Part shown: piece by piece, positions 15,488-23,848 of the stretch
Layout of the letters: each line of letters opens with the position of its first letter
Numbering within the stretch: the stretch's first letter is position 1
Translations under genes and position numbers: made by a program
The notes under the pieces: generated by a model
Database searches by the model: none
Seen by the model: the letters and a program-made list of their open reading frames with translations, nothing else
What the model was told of the DNA's origin: nothing
From: Desulfobacteraceae bacterium
Lineage (GTDB): Bacteria; Desulfobacterota; Desulfobacteria; Desulfobacterales; SURF-7
DNA length: 45,509 nucleotides
NCBI GenBank assembly: GCA_003599865.1
Contig: QZKS01000094.1
Coordinates: 1 to 45,509 of the forward strand
Direction of reading: 5' to 3'

Positions 15488-16072
15488 ATGTACTTCAAGA
15501 AAATCTTTATGGATCAAATGGGCTCACTTTCATATCTTATCGGTTGTACGGAATCAAAGGTTGCGTGCGTTGTCGACCCGGGTAAAGAAGTAGTAATGGA
15601 CTATATTGAAACGGCAAATCAATACGATATGGAGATTACCCATATTTTTGATACCAGTTCAACAGCAAACCATTTGAACGGCAATATGGATTTGAAGCTG
15701 CGAACATCGGCAGATATTTATTATCTTCGCAATAATGTGGATATGTTTAGCCATTTTAAAACCATTGAGGGAGATGTTTTTGATTTCGGTAATGCCCGTC
15801 TTGAAATTATTAACAGCCCAAGACATGATCCGTACGTGAATTCCATTATGGTCACCGATACCCATGATCCCGAGACACCCTGGTTGATTCTGAAAAAAGA
15901 AAGTCTGTTTATCGGGGATATCGGTGATCCGTCCAAAAGCGGCATGAATTTGGCCGATGAGGTTTTTAATTTTATGGATTTTGATCGCCATTATTCAACT
16001 GGTGATTCTTCCTATAATAAATATTCCCCTTATGACAATGAAAGAGCTTATGCAGGCCATTCATTGGCATAG
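15488..16072 (+). CDS. ETHE1-like metallo-beta-lactamase-fold protein lacking most metal ligands
   Basis: The 194-residue protein aligns with the persulfide-dioxygenase/glyoxalase II-like MBL fold: MGSLSYLIG and VVDPGKEVVMDYIE at the start, SPRHDPYVNSIMV in place of TPGHTPGSVS, and LFIGDIGDP in place of the usual FTGD. The signature THxHADHxxG is replaced by T56-S-S-T-A-N-H62-L-N-G, so two histidines and the aspartate that bind metal are lost; only H62, the later His and the GD remain. It ends in YAGHSLA, shorter than active relatives (about 230 residues). It is most likely a binding or regulatory pseudoenzyme. The ATG at 15488 has GGGAGG seven bases before it; an upstream in-frame TTG-type start at 15440 is unlikely. 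Confidence 0.7.
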   Translation: MYFKKIFMDQMGSLSYLIGCTESKVACVVDPGKEVVMDYIETANQYDMEITHIFDTSSTANHLNGNMDLKLRTSADIYYLRNNVDMFSHFKTIEGDVFDFGNARLEIINSPRHDPYVNSIMVTDTHDPETPWLILKKESLFIGDIGDPSKSGMNLADEVFNFMDFDRHYSTGDSSYNKYSPYDNERAYAGHSLA

Positions 16073-16413
16073 AAAAGAACAGATGGTGAAAAGGAAGTCG
16101 TAACGGATTTCATTCCGTATGAATGGTTGCAGGTTTTTACCAGGCACCTGTGGTTTGGAAGCCGGAAAACAAGCATGAAGACTACCCGTTTCCTTTATCA
16201 AGGGACTGATCGGGTTGTCTGTTTTTGTTTCTTTGTGACAGGGAAGTTTCGTCCTCCTTGGTTTTATCCCATGTAATCCCGCATTGCGCAGTTACACAAA
16301 CCCTCCGAATTCCCGTCAATAGAGAAAAAGGTAAAACTTGAGATTCTGCCTCTTTCATGATTATAAACCGTGATGATAGTGAAATTCCCTTATCATAATC
16401 AGGAGGGCACGGT
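16073..16413. other. Intergenic region between the MBL-like and thioesterase genes
   Basis: No gene is seen in these 341 bp. It contains the predicted terminator at 16180-16230 and, just before the next gene, an AT-rich stretch without a convincing promoter hexamer pair. Confidence 0.5.
16180..16230 (+). terminator. Predicted terminator after the MBL-like gene
   Basis: GACTACCCG (16180-16188) pairs with CGGGTTGTC (16211-16219) with one mismatch; an inner TTCCTT/AAGGGA stem extends it. The 3' side runs into TGTTTTTGTTTCTTT, a usable U-tract. It is about 110 bp past the MBL-like stop codon. Confidence 0.5.
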
Positions 16414-17145
16414 TTGAAAATCAGGTTTACCCATACGATTACCTATCTTGAAACAGACACGAAGTATAAGGCAAAGTTTTCTGTTTTATTCCGGTATCTC
16501 CAGGATGCAGCCATATTGCATTCGGAAAAAGCAGGATACCGGATGGATTCCTTTATTCAGGGAGGTCAGGGATGGGTTCTGAATAAAATGGATATGAAGG
16601 TATTCCGCTATCCGGAGTATCAAGAGACAATCGAAATGATTACCTGGTCAAGGAGTATAAACGGTGTAAAAGCCAAAAGAGAGTTTTTCATATGCAACAA
16701 CAGGGAAAAGCTTATCGCAGCTTCCAGTGTCTGGGTGTTTGTCGATTCAATTCGCATGAAGATTATGAAAACACCCGAAGAAATGGAAGCCAGATACACC
16801 GTTGAGCCGGAAACGGCATGGAATGAAAATCTTGAACAATGGAGAGCAGACAGGATTTTGCCGGCAGACTGCGGGGAACGCATTTCAACGCGCATCTCGG
16901 ATTATGATCCCATGGGACATATCAACAATACCGTTTACTTTGATTTCATAGAGACGGCAATCAGCAGAAAGATCGGCACGCCGGTACGGATATCCGGAGT
17001 GAAGATTCAATTCATTCATGAACTCCATCCAAACACGTTTTGGGTGAATGTCGGATTGCAGAAAGCGGATGGAAAATATCTTTTTACCATATCCGATGAT
17101 CAGCATGTCAATGCTGCCGGTGAGTTGTTCCTGGAAGCGGTTTAG
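16414..17145 (+). CDS. Acyl-ACP thioesterase (FatA/FatB-like, tandem hotdog)
   Basis: The 243-residue protein matches the bacterial acyl-ACP thioesterase family: FTHTITYLETDTKYKAKFS and FRYLQDAAILHSEKAGY in hotdog domain 1, and ISDYDPMGHINNTVYFDFIE beginning domain 2. In that segment D, H and N occupy the region that holds catalytic residues in plant FatA/FatB. It would release free fatty acids from acyl carrier protein or hydrolyse acyl-CoAs in the cytosol. Translation starts at TTG (16414) with a perfect AGGAGG seven bases upstream; no ATG is in the right place. It stands alone, with a predicted terminator before it and a sigma54-type promoter after it. Confidence 0.82.
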   Translation: MKIRFTHTITYLETDTKYKAKFSVLFRYLQDAAILHSEKAGYRMDSFIQGGQGWVLNKMDMKVFRYPEYQETIEMITWSRSINGVKAKREFFICNNREKLIAASSVWVFVDSIRMKIMKTPEEMEARYTVEPETAWNENLEQWRADRILPADCGERISTRISDYDPMGHINNTVYFDFIETAISRKIGTPVRISGVKIQFIHELHPNTFWVNVGLQKADGKYLFTISDDQHVNAAGELFLEAV

Positions 17146-17268
17146 ACCAATGGAATTCATCCTGGTAATAGACAGGAAAAACTGTCAATTTTTTGACTGA
17201 ATTCAAGATTTTCCGTCTATGTTGATGCTTTTGCGAAGAGGTCCCGCCGGTTTTGGATGACAGTCCGA

Positions 17269-17284
17269 CAGCGATCAATCGCTG
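17269..17284. promoter_or_regulatory. Perfect palindrome upstream of a sigma54 promoter
   Basis: CAGCGAT-CA-ATCGCTG is a perfect 7-2-7 inverted repeat centred 100 bp upstream of the -24 element at 17376, a typical place for an enhancer-binding protein. No cognate activator gene is seen in the window. Confidence 0.45.
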
Positions 17285-17374
17285 ACAAAAGAGTTGGTAT
17301 ATTGGGCCTTGGGCAGCGTTTGATGCCGCCGGAAGACAGATCCTAACATTTATTTTTCCTTGAACATTTTGAAT

Positions 17375-17390
17375 CGGCATGGGGTTTGCA
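17375..17390 (+). promoter_or_regulatory. Sigma54 (RpoN) promoter of the MerR-repeat gene
   Basis: CGGCATGGGGTTTGCA fits TGGCACG-N4-TTGCA closely: GGCA and the following G are kept, TTGCA is complete, and the GG to GC distance is the required 12 bp. Transcription would start near 17401, directly before the GAGGAGGA ribosome-binding site and the ATG at 17417. Confidence 0.6.
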
Positions 17391-17416
17391 AAAATTGTCC
17401 CTCTGAGGAGGAAGCC

Positions 17417-18760
17417 ATGTTTGAAAAAAATTATTATACACTTCGTGGTGTAGCAGATGAGCTGAATATCGGGGAATCCACCATCCAGTACTGGCAGGAT
17501 CAATATCATTCCTGGATTCCTTGCAAGGACAATGAAAAAGAGAAATGGTATCCCCGTCAGGCCATCGGGATCTTGCGTTTTATCATGGAAAGTGCCAACT
17601 CCGGTATGAATGAAGGGGATATTGAGAAAGAGCTTTCCATCCGATTTCCCATGGTGAAAGAATCTTATAAACAGGAAATTCCGTTGGGCGGCATGGAGAG
17701 CGGGATGCAGGTCATGCACGGAGATACCGTTTCCGGAGTCCTTAAGGGGTTGCTGGAGGGATTGAGCAGGCAACAGATGAGGATTGCAGATGCCCAGGAG
17801 CGGAGAGCTGCCGCAGAGGAAAGAAAAGCGTCGGCAATGGAAAAGAGGGCGGCAGCGCAAAAGCTGATGGCGGATGCATTAAACAACGTAGCGTTTGCCT
17901 TGCAGCATACCGTGTTTCTCGGCTCAGGCGAAGGTTCCCGGGGCATCCTGAATAATAGGACTTCCATGCCCAATGAAGATCCGGCAGTAGAGACAGAGAA
18001 AAATCATGGGATGGATACCCCGGATGAAGAGGTGCTGGATATCGAAATGCAGGAGAGAGTTGTCAAGTCTCTTCTCGACGATATTTCCGATCCGGATGAC
18101 CTGTCCGAATTTTTGACGGACTCATCGGAAGAAGCCGTATCGGAGCCGGATGATCTGTCGGAGCTTCTTGAGGGGGCGGAAGAGAAATCGGAACAACCGG
18201 AATCGGAACCGGATGACCTTTCGGAACTCCTGGGAGATACGGAAGAGAAATCATTATCCGGCATGGATGATCTCTCCGGACTTTTGACGAATTCATCGGA
18301 AGAAACAGTATCGGACCTGGATGATCTGTCGGAACTGATCGGAGGCCCGGAAGACAAATCAGTGCCGGCTCCCGGTGATTTATCTGAACTATTGGGAAGT
18401 CCACCGGCAGATGCGGATAACCCATTAAATGAATCATTGGAAACGATGCCCGGTTCCGTTGAAGAGTCCGGCAGACACGAAAAGGACAATACGGCCATTG
18501 CTGAAACCGCCCATGAAGCCAGACAGGCTGACGCTATTCCTGCGGAACAGCCCAAAAAGATACCCGGTGACTATAAATCCAAAATCATTGCCCTGATTAT
18601 CCAGTTGAAAGAGAAAAAGGGAATGGGGATTGATGATGTTACGGAATACATGAATGCAAAAGGGTATAAGACCATATCCGGGAACGAAAAATGGGATTCC
18701 AGGACCATTACTCAAATTTTTGAACATGTAACGGCAATACGATCTGAAAATAAAGGATAA
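17417..18760 (+). CDS. MerR-type HTH protein with acidic DDLSELL repeats and a recombinase-like C-terminal segment
   Basis: The 447-residue protein has four parts. Residues about 5-75 are a MerR-like winged helix (YTLRGVADELNIGESTIQYW, then WYPRQAIGILRFI). About 110-155 is an Ala/Glu/Arg-rich probable coiled coil (RRAAAEERKASAMEKRAAAQ). About 225-330 has six copies of [D/G]DLS[E/G][L/F][L/I], spaced 18, 21, 18, 18 and 18 residues, strongly acidic and probably disordered. The last 55 residues (ALIIQLKEKKGMGIDDVTEY ... WDSRTITQIFEHV) resemble the small helical DNA-binding part of serine recombinases, though there is no catalytic domain. Two DNA-contacting ends joined by an acidic linker suggest an architectural or regulatory protein. 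GAGGAGGA precedes the ATG. Function unknown. Confidence 0.7.
   Translation: MFEKNYYTLRGVADELNIGESTIQYWQDQYHSWIPCKDNEKEKWYPRQAIGILRFIMESANSGMNEGDIEKELSIRFPMVKESYKQEIPLGGMESGMQVMHGDTVSGVLKGLLEGLSRQQMRIADAQERRAAAEERKASAMEKRAAAQKLMADALNNVAFALQHTVFLGSGEGSRGILNNRTSMPNEDPAVETEKNHGMDTPDEEVLDIEMQERVVKSLLDDISDPDDLSEFLTDSSEEAVSEPDDLSELLEGAEEKSEQPESEPDDLSELLGDTEEKSLSGMDDLSGLLTNSSEETVSDLDDLSELIGGPEDKSVPAPGDLSELLGSPPADADNPLNESLETMPGSVEESGRHEKDNTAIAETAHEARQADAIPAEQPKKIPGDYKSKIIALIIQLKEKKGMGIDDVTEYMNAKGYKTISGNEKWDSRTITQIFEHVTAIRSENKG
18095..18400 (+). repeat. Six in-frame 54-63 bp repeats coding for DDLSELL units
   Basis: The GAT-GAY-CTG-type codons that begin each unit occur at 18095, 18149, 18212, 18266, 18320 and 18374 (the last unit reads GGT-GAT-TTA). 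Spacings are 54, 63, 54, 54 and 54 bp. DNA identity between units is moderate, so they are old duplications under protein-level selection rather than a fresh tandem expansion. Confidence 0.8.
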
Positions 18761-18799
18761 CCGGTATTTCTCAAGATGCCGGACGCCTTCATGAATGGG

Positions 18800-19321
18800 T
18801 TAGCTTAAAGGGGGAATATAGTCGGCCAGTCTGCTGGAGGTTTCCCGCAGGTTTCTGGTTAAAAGACGGGAGATCCCTTTTAACAGTTTGATTCCGATTC
18901 TGGGGTGTTTGTTCAGGATCATATCAAACGCGCTTTTGGAAAGTATATAAAGCGTTGCCCTGCTCCTCGCCTGGATGGTAGCCGATCTGGGAAAATCATC
19001 GATCACCGACATCTCTCCAATGGACTGGCCTTCGCCCAGGGTTGCCAGTGTGACATTTCCGCCGGAACTTTCCGATTTTTTCAATACATCCAGCTTTCCT
19101 TCCTTGATAAAGAAAACATAATTTCCTTTGTCGGATTCCCGGAACAGGATATCTCCTGAATTCAGATCAACGGTGTCCATATGCCTGGCAACCACTTTTA
19201 CCTCTTCGGCATTGATTTGTTCAAAAAGAGGGATGTTAATAAAGAAGTCGATGATTTCTTTTGGTAGATTGTCTCCCAGCATATCCCTGATCCCTGTTGC
19301 CCGCATGTATTGGAAAAACAT
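18800..19321 (-). CDS. Cyclic nucleotide-binding domain protein
   Basis: The 173-residue protein is essentially one CRP-type cNMP-binding domain (about 28-150). LFEQINAEEVKVVARHM and FRESDKGNYVFFIKEG lead to the phosphate-binding cassette GEMSVIDDFPRSATIQ (residues 102-117) with the key E103 and R112, so cAMP or cGMP binding is plausible. There is no C-terminal helix-turn-helix, enzyme domain or membrane segment, so it is a stand-alone sensor. It begins 36 bp after the RND transporter stop on the same strand and is probably cotranscribed. The start is uncertain: AAAAGGA directly abuts the ATG at 19321, which is too close for a normal site, and M6 is an alternative. Confidence 0.78.
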   Translation of the reverse strand: MFFQYMRATGIRDMLGDNLPKEIIDFFINIPLFEQINAEEVKVVARHMDTVDLNSGDILFRESDKGNYVFFIKEGKLDVLKKSESSGGNVTLATLGEGQSIGEMSVIDDFPRSATIQARSRATLYILSKSAFDMILNKHPRIGIKLLKGISRLLTRNLRETSSRLADYIPPLS

Positions 19322-19357
19322 TCCTTTTCAGGAGATTAAGTCTAAGCATCGGTTTTG

Positions 19358-22300
19358 TCAAGAAATTATCCATTTTTTAGAAATATAATCAAATGGTTTC
19401 CAGTATAACGCTTTGATTTTTGTATACGCGGCCTGCATATCCTTTCCAAGGGTTGCAAACAGGGAATATAATGTAGGGACAACCAGCAGGGTCAGGAACG
19501 TTGCGACCAGCAGACCGAAAATGACCACGATGGACATGGACTGCCAGTATTGAGAGGTTTCACTGACAAAAGAGATACTCATTTCCCGGAAGTTGATCGA
19601 TACGCCGGTAACCATGGGAATCAGACCCAGAATAGTAGTGATGGCGGTCAGCAGAACAGGCCGGAGTCTGGTTGCACCGGCGGAAATAATGGAATCATTC
19701 AGACTCATCCCTCCTTCTTTTAATTTGTTTGTGTAGTCAATTAAAACAATAGCGTTGTTCACCACAACACCGGCCAGGGATATCACGCCGACACCTGTCA
19801 TGATGATGCCGAAGGGAAATTTCATGATGGTCAGCCCAAGGAATGCACCACCTAAGGACAGGATAACCGATGTCATGATAATGACCGGCTGACTGACGGA
19901 ATTGAAAATGGATACCAGAATCAGAAAAATCAGAAAAATCGCAATCAGGAATGCTTTGGACAAAAATTCTTCGGATTCCTTCTGATGTTCCTCTTCTCCG
20001 GTAAAAGCGATGGAATAGCCATCCGGCAGCGGGAATTCCCTTAACAACTCGGCGGCCTCATTCCTGGCGACGGTTCCGGGAATTTTTGTCTCATCCACAT
20101 TGGCCTTGACGGTCACCACCCGTTTATGGTTGATCCGGTTGATATCCCCGATGCTTCCGGAATATTCAATGGAGGCAAGGGTTGTCAGGGGGACGACCTG
20201 CCCGGAGGGCGCAGGAATCATCAGTTTATGCAGGACATCGGTCACCTGTCTGTCCTTTTCCGGAAGTTTTACCGTGATATCGTAATCCTCACCATCTTCC
20301 CGGTACGTGGAGATTTCAGTCCCATTATAGGCCGTCTTCAAGGCAAAACCGATCGTGTTGGTGGAAAGACCGAAAAGGGCTGCTTTCTGACGGTCGATCC
20401 GGATTTGAACCGATGGAATGCTGGCCATGTAGTCATCCCGGATATCCTCTACAAACGGGATTTTCGCGATGGTATGTTTGATCTGTTCGGACAGTCTGCC
20501 CAGAACGCGGACATCTTCTCCGGAAAGCTCGATATTGATCGGAGAACCTGTGGGGGGACCGCCTTGTTCCTCTTCCACCGTGATGCGGGCTCCCGGGATT
20601 TCCTTCAGCCGGTTTCGGATCAGCTCCACATCTTCCGCAGTCGGGGTGATGCGGTCTTCATAGTCCAGGAACTGAATGCCGAGATTGTTATCCGTATACT
20701 GTGAGAACAGGGAACTTCCGGCCAGTTTTTTGGCAGTGGTTGATATATATTCAATATTGTTGATATCGGTGGGCCCCTGAAAGGTTTCACCAGTGTTGCT
20801 TTTGTGCTCCCGGAGACGATAAGCGGAAGCATAGTGTTCCGATATGGATATATTCCCTGCTCCCGGCGGAGCCGGTTCGGTACTCTTTAATTGAATCTCG
20901 ATCTGTTTCAAAAGGTTGTCGTTGTAATCAAGGTTGGAGCCTTCCGGCGGTGTTACATTGATATAAGCGCTTTTGGGGTCCAGGTTGGGAAAAAATTCAA
21001 CCGGCTTTTCGATTCCGATGACCAAAAGCCAGATCTGGATCAGGATGATGAGTGTTGCAAATGACATGAATACAATTTTCAGCCGGTGCCGGAGGGAATA
21101 GTCCAGAACCCGGGCATAATTGCTGAGCAGCCAGCCCTTGATTCGAATCGGTTGTTCGCCTGCAGAAGCGATTTCATCCGCACTCATGGGACGGGTTTTT
21201 ATATCGGTTTTTTCTTGTTTGATTTTCATGAAGTAAGCTGCCAGCGCCGGGTTGATCACCATGGCGACAAAAAGACTTGCCGAGAGAGTGATGATGACCG
21301 TAATGGGAAGGTAACTCATGAACTCTCCCATGATTCCGGGCCAGAATATCATGGGAAAAAAAGCGGCAAGGGTTGTCAGGGTCGAGCCGATCACCGGATA
21401 GGCCACCTCGGATGTGGCTTTCATGGAGGCCTCTATCCGGGGAACACCCTGTTCCATATACCGGTATATGTTTTCTACAATAACAATGGCGTTGTCCACA
21501 AGCATTCCCAAAGCCAGGGTAAGGGAAAAAAGGACGACGATGTTCAGGGTGATACCCATGGCATGAAGGATGATAAACGACAACAGCATGGAAAAGGGAA
21601 TGGCGAGTCCGACCAGGACGGCGTTCCGGACTCCGAGAGCAAACAGCAAGACACCGATCACCAGCAGCAGGCCGGAAAGGATATTGTTTTCCAGGTCTGA
21701 GAGCATCAATTCGATCCCTCTGGCTTTATTCATCAGCTTGGTGATCTGAGTGCCTTTCGGCCATTTGGGAGATTCCTTTTCGATCAGTTCATCCACCGCA
21801 TTCACGATGGCGATGATGTTCTCGCCGCTCCGTTTTTTGACGGAAATGCTGATGGCCTGTTTTCCATTGAGCCGGCTGCGGCTTTCTTCTTCCTTGAAGC
21901 CATCCACAACGGTTGCCAGATCCTTCAGATAGACCGGTCTGCCGTTAAATGTCGTGACCACAAGTCCATAAATTTCATCCGGATTTTTGAATTCGCCCGG
22001 GACCCGGACCTGATACCGGCCCTGGCCCAGGGTGATGGCCCCCCCGGATGTGTTGGCATTTTCACTGGTGACCGCGCTCTGAAAGGCGGTAATGGGGATC
22101 CTATAAAAAGCCAGCTTGTCCGGATCGATTTCAATGATGATTTCCCGTTCCCGGCCGCCGCTGACATTGACTTCCAGCACTCCCGGAATGGACTCAATAT
22201 CCTCTTCCAGATCATCGGCAATCTGCTTTAACGTTACTTCTCCGCAGGTTCCGGAAATGGAGTAGACAACGATGGGTAGCTCGGAAAGATTGACTTCAAA

Positions 22301-22687
22301 AACCGCCGGATCATCTTCCAGATCCCCCGGTAGTTCTCTCTTGGCTTCATCGACCTTGTCTTTTACTTTCTGAATCACATCGTCAATATCGGTCCCGGGA
22401 ACAAATTCAATATTGATGCTTGAGGTCCCTTCGGAGCTGACGGATTTGATGCTTTTTACCGCTTCCAGGCCCTTGAGTTTTTTTTCAATCGGGATGGTGA
22501 TGGAGGTTTCAATGTCCGAAGAGGCTACTCCTTTGTATGCGGTGGAAACAAAGACAAAGGGAATGGTGATATCCGGCTCGTCTTCCCGCGGAAGAACGGT
22601 GTAGGAATAATACCCGGTAACCAGAATGATGAGAGACAGGATCATCACACTGACTCGATTTTTTACGGCAATATCGGAAACAATCAT
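19358..22687 (-). CDS. RND multidrug efflux transporter, inner-membrane subunit (HAE1/AcrB type)
   Basis: The 1109-residue proton-driven antiporter has the RND plan: TM1 (RVSVMILSLIILVTGYYSY), a large periplasmic loop with the IPIEKKLKGLEAVKSIKS porter segment, TM2-6 including GMLVDNAIVIVENIYRYME (the proton-relay Asp of TM4; the second Asp of AcrB is Asn here, common in this subgroup), a second periplasmic loop, and TM8-12 with GVVVNNAIVLIDYTNKLKEGG and LRPVLLTAITTILGLIPM. It is slightly longer than AcrB. It overlaps the end of the adaptor gene by 4 bp (ATGA type), so the two are translationally coupled. The substrate is unknown; drugs, bile-like compounds or lipids are possible. Confidence 0.9.
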   Translation of the reverse strand: MIVSDIAVKNRVSVMILSLIILVTGYYSYTVLPREDEPDITIPFVFVSTAYKGVASSDIETSITIPIEKKLKGLEAVKSIKSVSSEGTSSINIEFVPGTDIDDVIQKVKDKVDEAKRELPGDLEDDPAVFEVNLSELPIVVYSISGTCGEVTLKQIADDLEEDIESIPGVLEVNVSGGREREIIIEIDPDKLAFYRIPITAFQSAVTSENANTSGGAITLGQGRYQVRVPGEFKNPDEIYGLVVTTFNGRPVYLKDLATVVDGFKEEESRSRLNGKQAISISVKKRSGENIIAIVNAVDELIEKESPKWPKGTQITKLMNKARGIELMLSDLENNILSGLLLVIGVLLFALGVRNAVLVGLAIPFSMLLSFIILHAMGITLNIVVLFSLTLALGMLVDNAIVIVENIYRYMEQGVPRIEASMKATSEVAYPVIGSTLTTLAAFFPMIFWPGIMGEFMSYLPITVIITLSASLFVAMVINPALAAYFMKIKQEKTDIKTRPMSADEIASAGEQPIRIKGWLLSNYARVLDYSLRHRLKIVFMSFATLIILIQIWLLVIGIEKPVEFFPNLDPKSAYINVTPPEGSNLDYNDNLLKQIEIQLKSTEPAPPGAGNISISEHYASAYRLREHKSNTGETFQGPTDINNIEYISTTAKKLAGSSLFSQYTDNNLGIQFLDYEDRITPTAEDVELIRNRLKEIPGARITVEEEQGGPPTGSPINIELSGEDVRVLGRLSEQIKHTIAKIPFVEDIRDDYMASIPSVQIRIDRQKAALFGLSTNTIGFALKTAYNGTEISTYREDGEDYDITVKLPEKDRQVTDVLHKLMIPAPSGQVVPLTTLASIEYSGSIGDINRINHKRVVTVKANVDETKIPGTVARNEAAELLREFPLPDGYSIAFTGEEEHQKESEEFLSKAFLIAIFLIFLILVSIFNSVSQPVIIMTSVILSLGGAFLGLTIMKFPFGIIMTGVGVISLAGVVVNNAIVLIDYTNKLKEGGMSLNDSIISAGATRLRPVLLTAITTILGLIPMVTGVSINFREMSISFVSETSQYWQSMSIVVIFGLLVATFLTLLVVPTLYSLFATLGKDMQAAYTKIKALYWKPFDYISKKWIIS

Positions 22688-23829
22688 CCGGACAGTTCCT
22701 CCAGATGGGAAATCGTTTTGATGACATTGACCTTCTGCCCTTCATTCACACTTCTCTGGCCGACCACCACCACATGTTCGTCCGGCTGGATTCCCTCCGT
22801 TACCTGCACTTTCCATCCTTCCTGCATGCCGAGTTCGATTTTTCTTGCCTGAACAATATTATCCTTTACGACATATGCAATGTGATCGTTGTTGATGGTG
22901 ATGATGGAGAATATCGGCAGGGTGATGGCATGATCTATTTTTTGTTTGACAATTTCCACCCTGGCAAACATGTCCGGAAGAATTTTACCCTCCGGGTTGT
23001 CAATGGTCACGACCAGATCGTACAGTCTGGCAAACGTATCGGTTGATTTGGAAAGGAAATGTTTCTTCGCCGGATAGATGCTGCCATGTAATGCATCAAT
23101 TTTGACCTCAAAGTGATCGATCCGGCGGATGGCATGGACATCGGATTCCGGAATTCCAATGGTTACCTTGACCTTATCGATTTGAAGAATGTCTGCTACA
23201 GGGGCGGTGATATTCAGGTAGTCACCGGACTCGATATGCAGTTTGTTCAGGATACCGGACAGGGGAGACCGGATGGAGCATCTTTCCACATTCAGGGCGG
23301 CACTGTCCATCCGGGCTTTGCTCGTTTCCAACATCGCCTCGGCATCATCCAGCTGAGATCGGGTGGAAAGTTTTTCCCGGTACAATTTTTCCATTCTTTC
23401 TTTTGATACAAGAGCCAAATGGTAGGAGGCTTTTGCGGAGATCAGGGTGTTTTCATAATCCCTTGCATCGATGACGGCAATCAGTTCTCCTTTCTGAACG
23501 GAAGAACCTTCATCCTTGACTTTCCGGACGACTTTTCCGGAGACCTCTGATAGAAGTGTCAGCTTGATCCATGGCTCGATCACTCCGGGGAGATTGATCC
23601 GATCCCGGATCGGCATGGGGGTTGCCTTAATGGTAACCACATTTGTTGCCGGCTCTTCCTGCTTTAAAGCGGCCGCCTTCTCCTCTTTTAATGCTGCGGA
23701 TTTGGATGAAATCAATATGGCGAGTATAATGATCGCAGCAATAAAAAAAAGAGGAGGAAGAGACCCCCAAAGTATTTTCAGCAGGGTCAGTGCTTTTGGG
23801 CTGGTTTTGAGATCGTGATGATTTTCCAT
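22684..23829 (-). CDS. RND periplasmic adaptor (membrane fusion protein)
   Basis: The 381-residue HlyD/AcrA-type adaptor bridges the inner-membrane RND pump and the outer-membrane channel. It is anchored by an N-terminal transmembrane helix (about residues 15-41, ILWGSLPPLFFIAAIIILAIL) rather than a lipobox cysteine. Next come a lipoyl half-motif (GKVVRKVKDEGSSVQKGELIAVID), an alpha-helical hairpin (about 115-165, KERMEKLYREKLSTRSQLDD), the second lipoyl half (SPLSGILNKLHIESGDYL) and beta-barrel/membrane-proximal domains ending in GMQEGWKVQVTEGIQPDEHV. It lies between the OMP and RND genes in the same direction. Confidence 0.9.
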   Translation of the reverse strand: MENHHDLKTSPKALTLLKILWGSLPPLFFIAAIIILAILISSKSAALKEEKAAALKQEEPATNVVTIKATPMPIRDRINLPGVIEPWIKLTLLSEVSGKVVRKVKDEGSSVQKGELIAVIDARDYENTLISAKASYHLALVSKERMEKLYREKLSTRSQLDDAEAMLETSKARMDSAALNVERCSIRSPLSGILNKLHIESGDYLNITAPVADILQIDKVKVTIGIPESDVHAIRRIDHFEVKIDALHGSIYPAKKHFLSKSTDTFARLYDLVVTIDNPEGKILPDMFARVEIVKQKIDHAITLPIFSIITINNDHIAYVVKDNIVQARKIELGMQEGWKVQVTEGIQPDEHVVVVGQRSVNEGQKVNVIKTISHLEELSG

Positions 23830-23848
23830 TACATCCTTCTTTGATGTA

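Noticed and set aside
18095-18400. Possible CRISPR or DNA-level tandem array
   Set aside because: The periodicity is in codons within an open frame, units are divergent in DNA and there are no spacers.
18004-18555. Minus-strand Ser/Asp-rich repeat protein (SSDRSSGSD-type)
   Set aside because: It is the mirror image of the DDLSELL repeats of the plus-strand gene; the repeat pattern is inherited from that frame.
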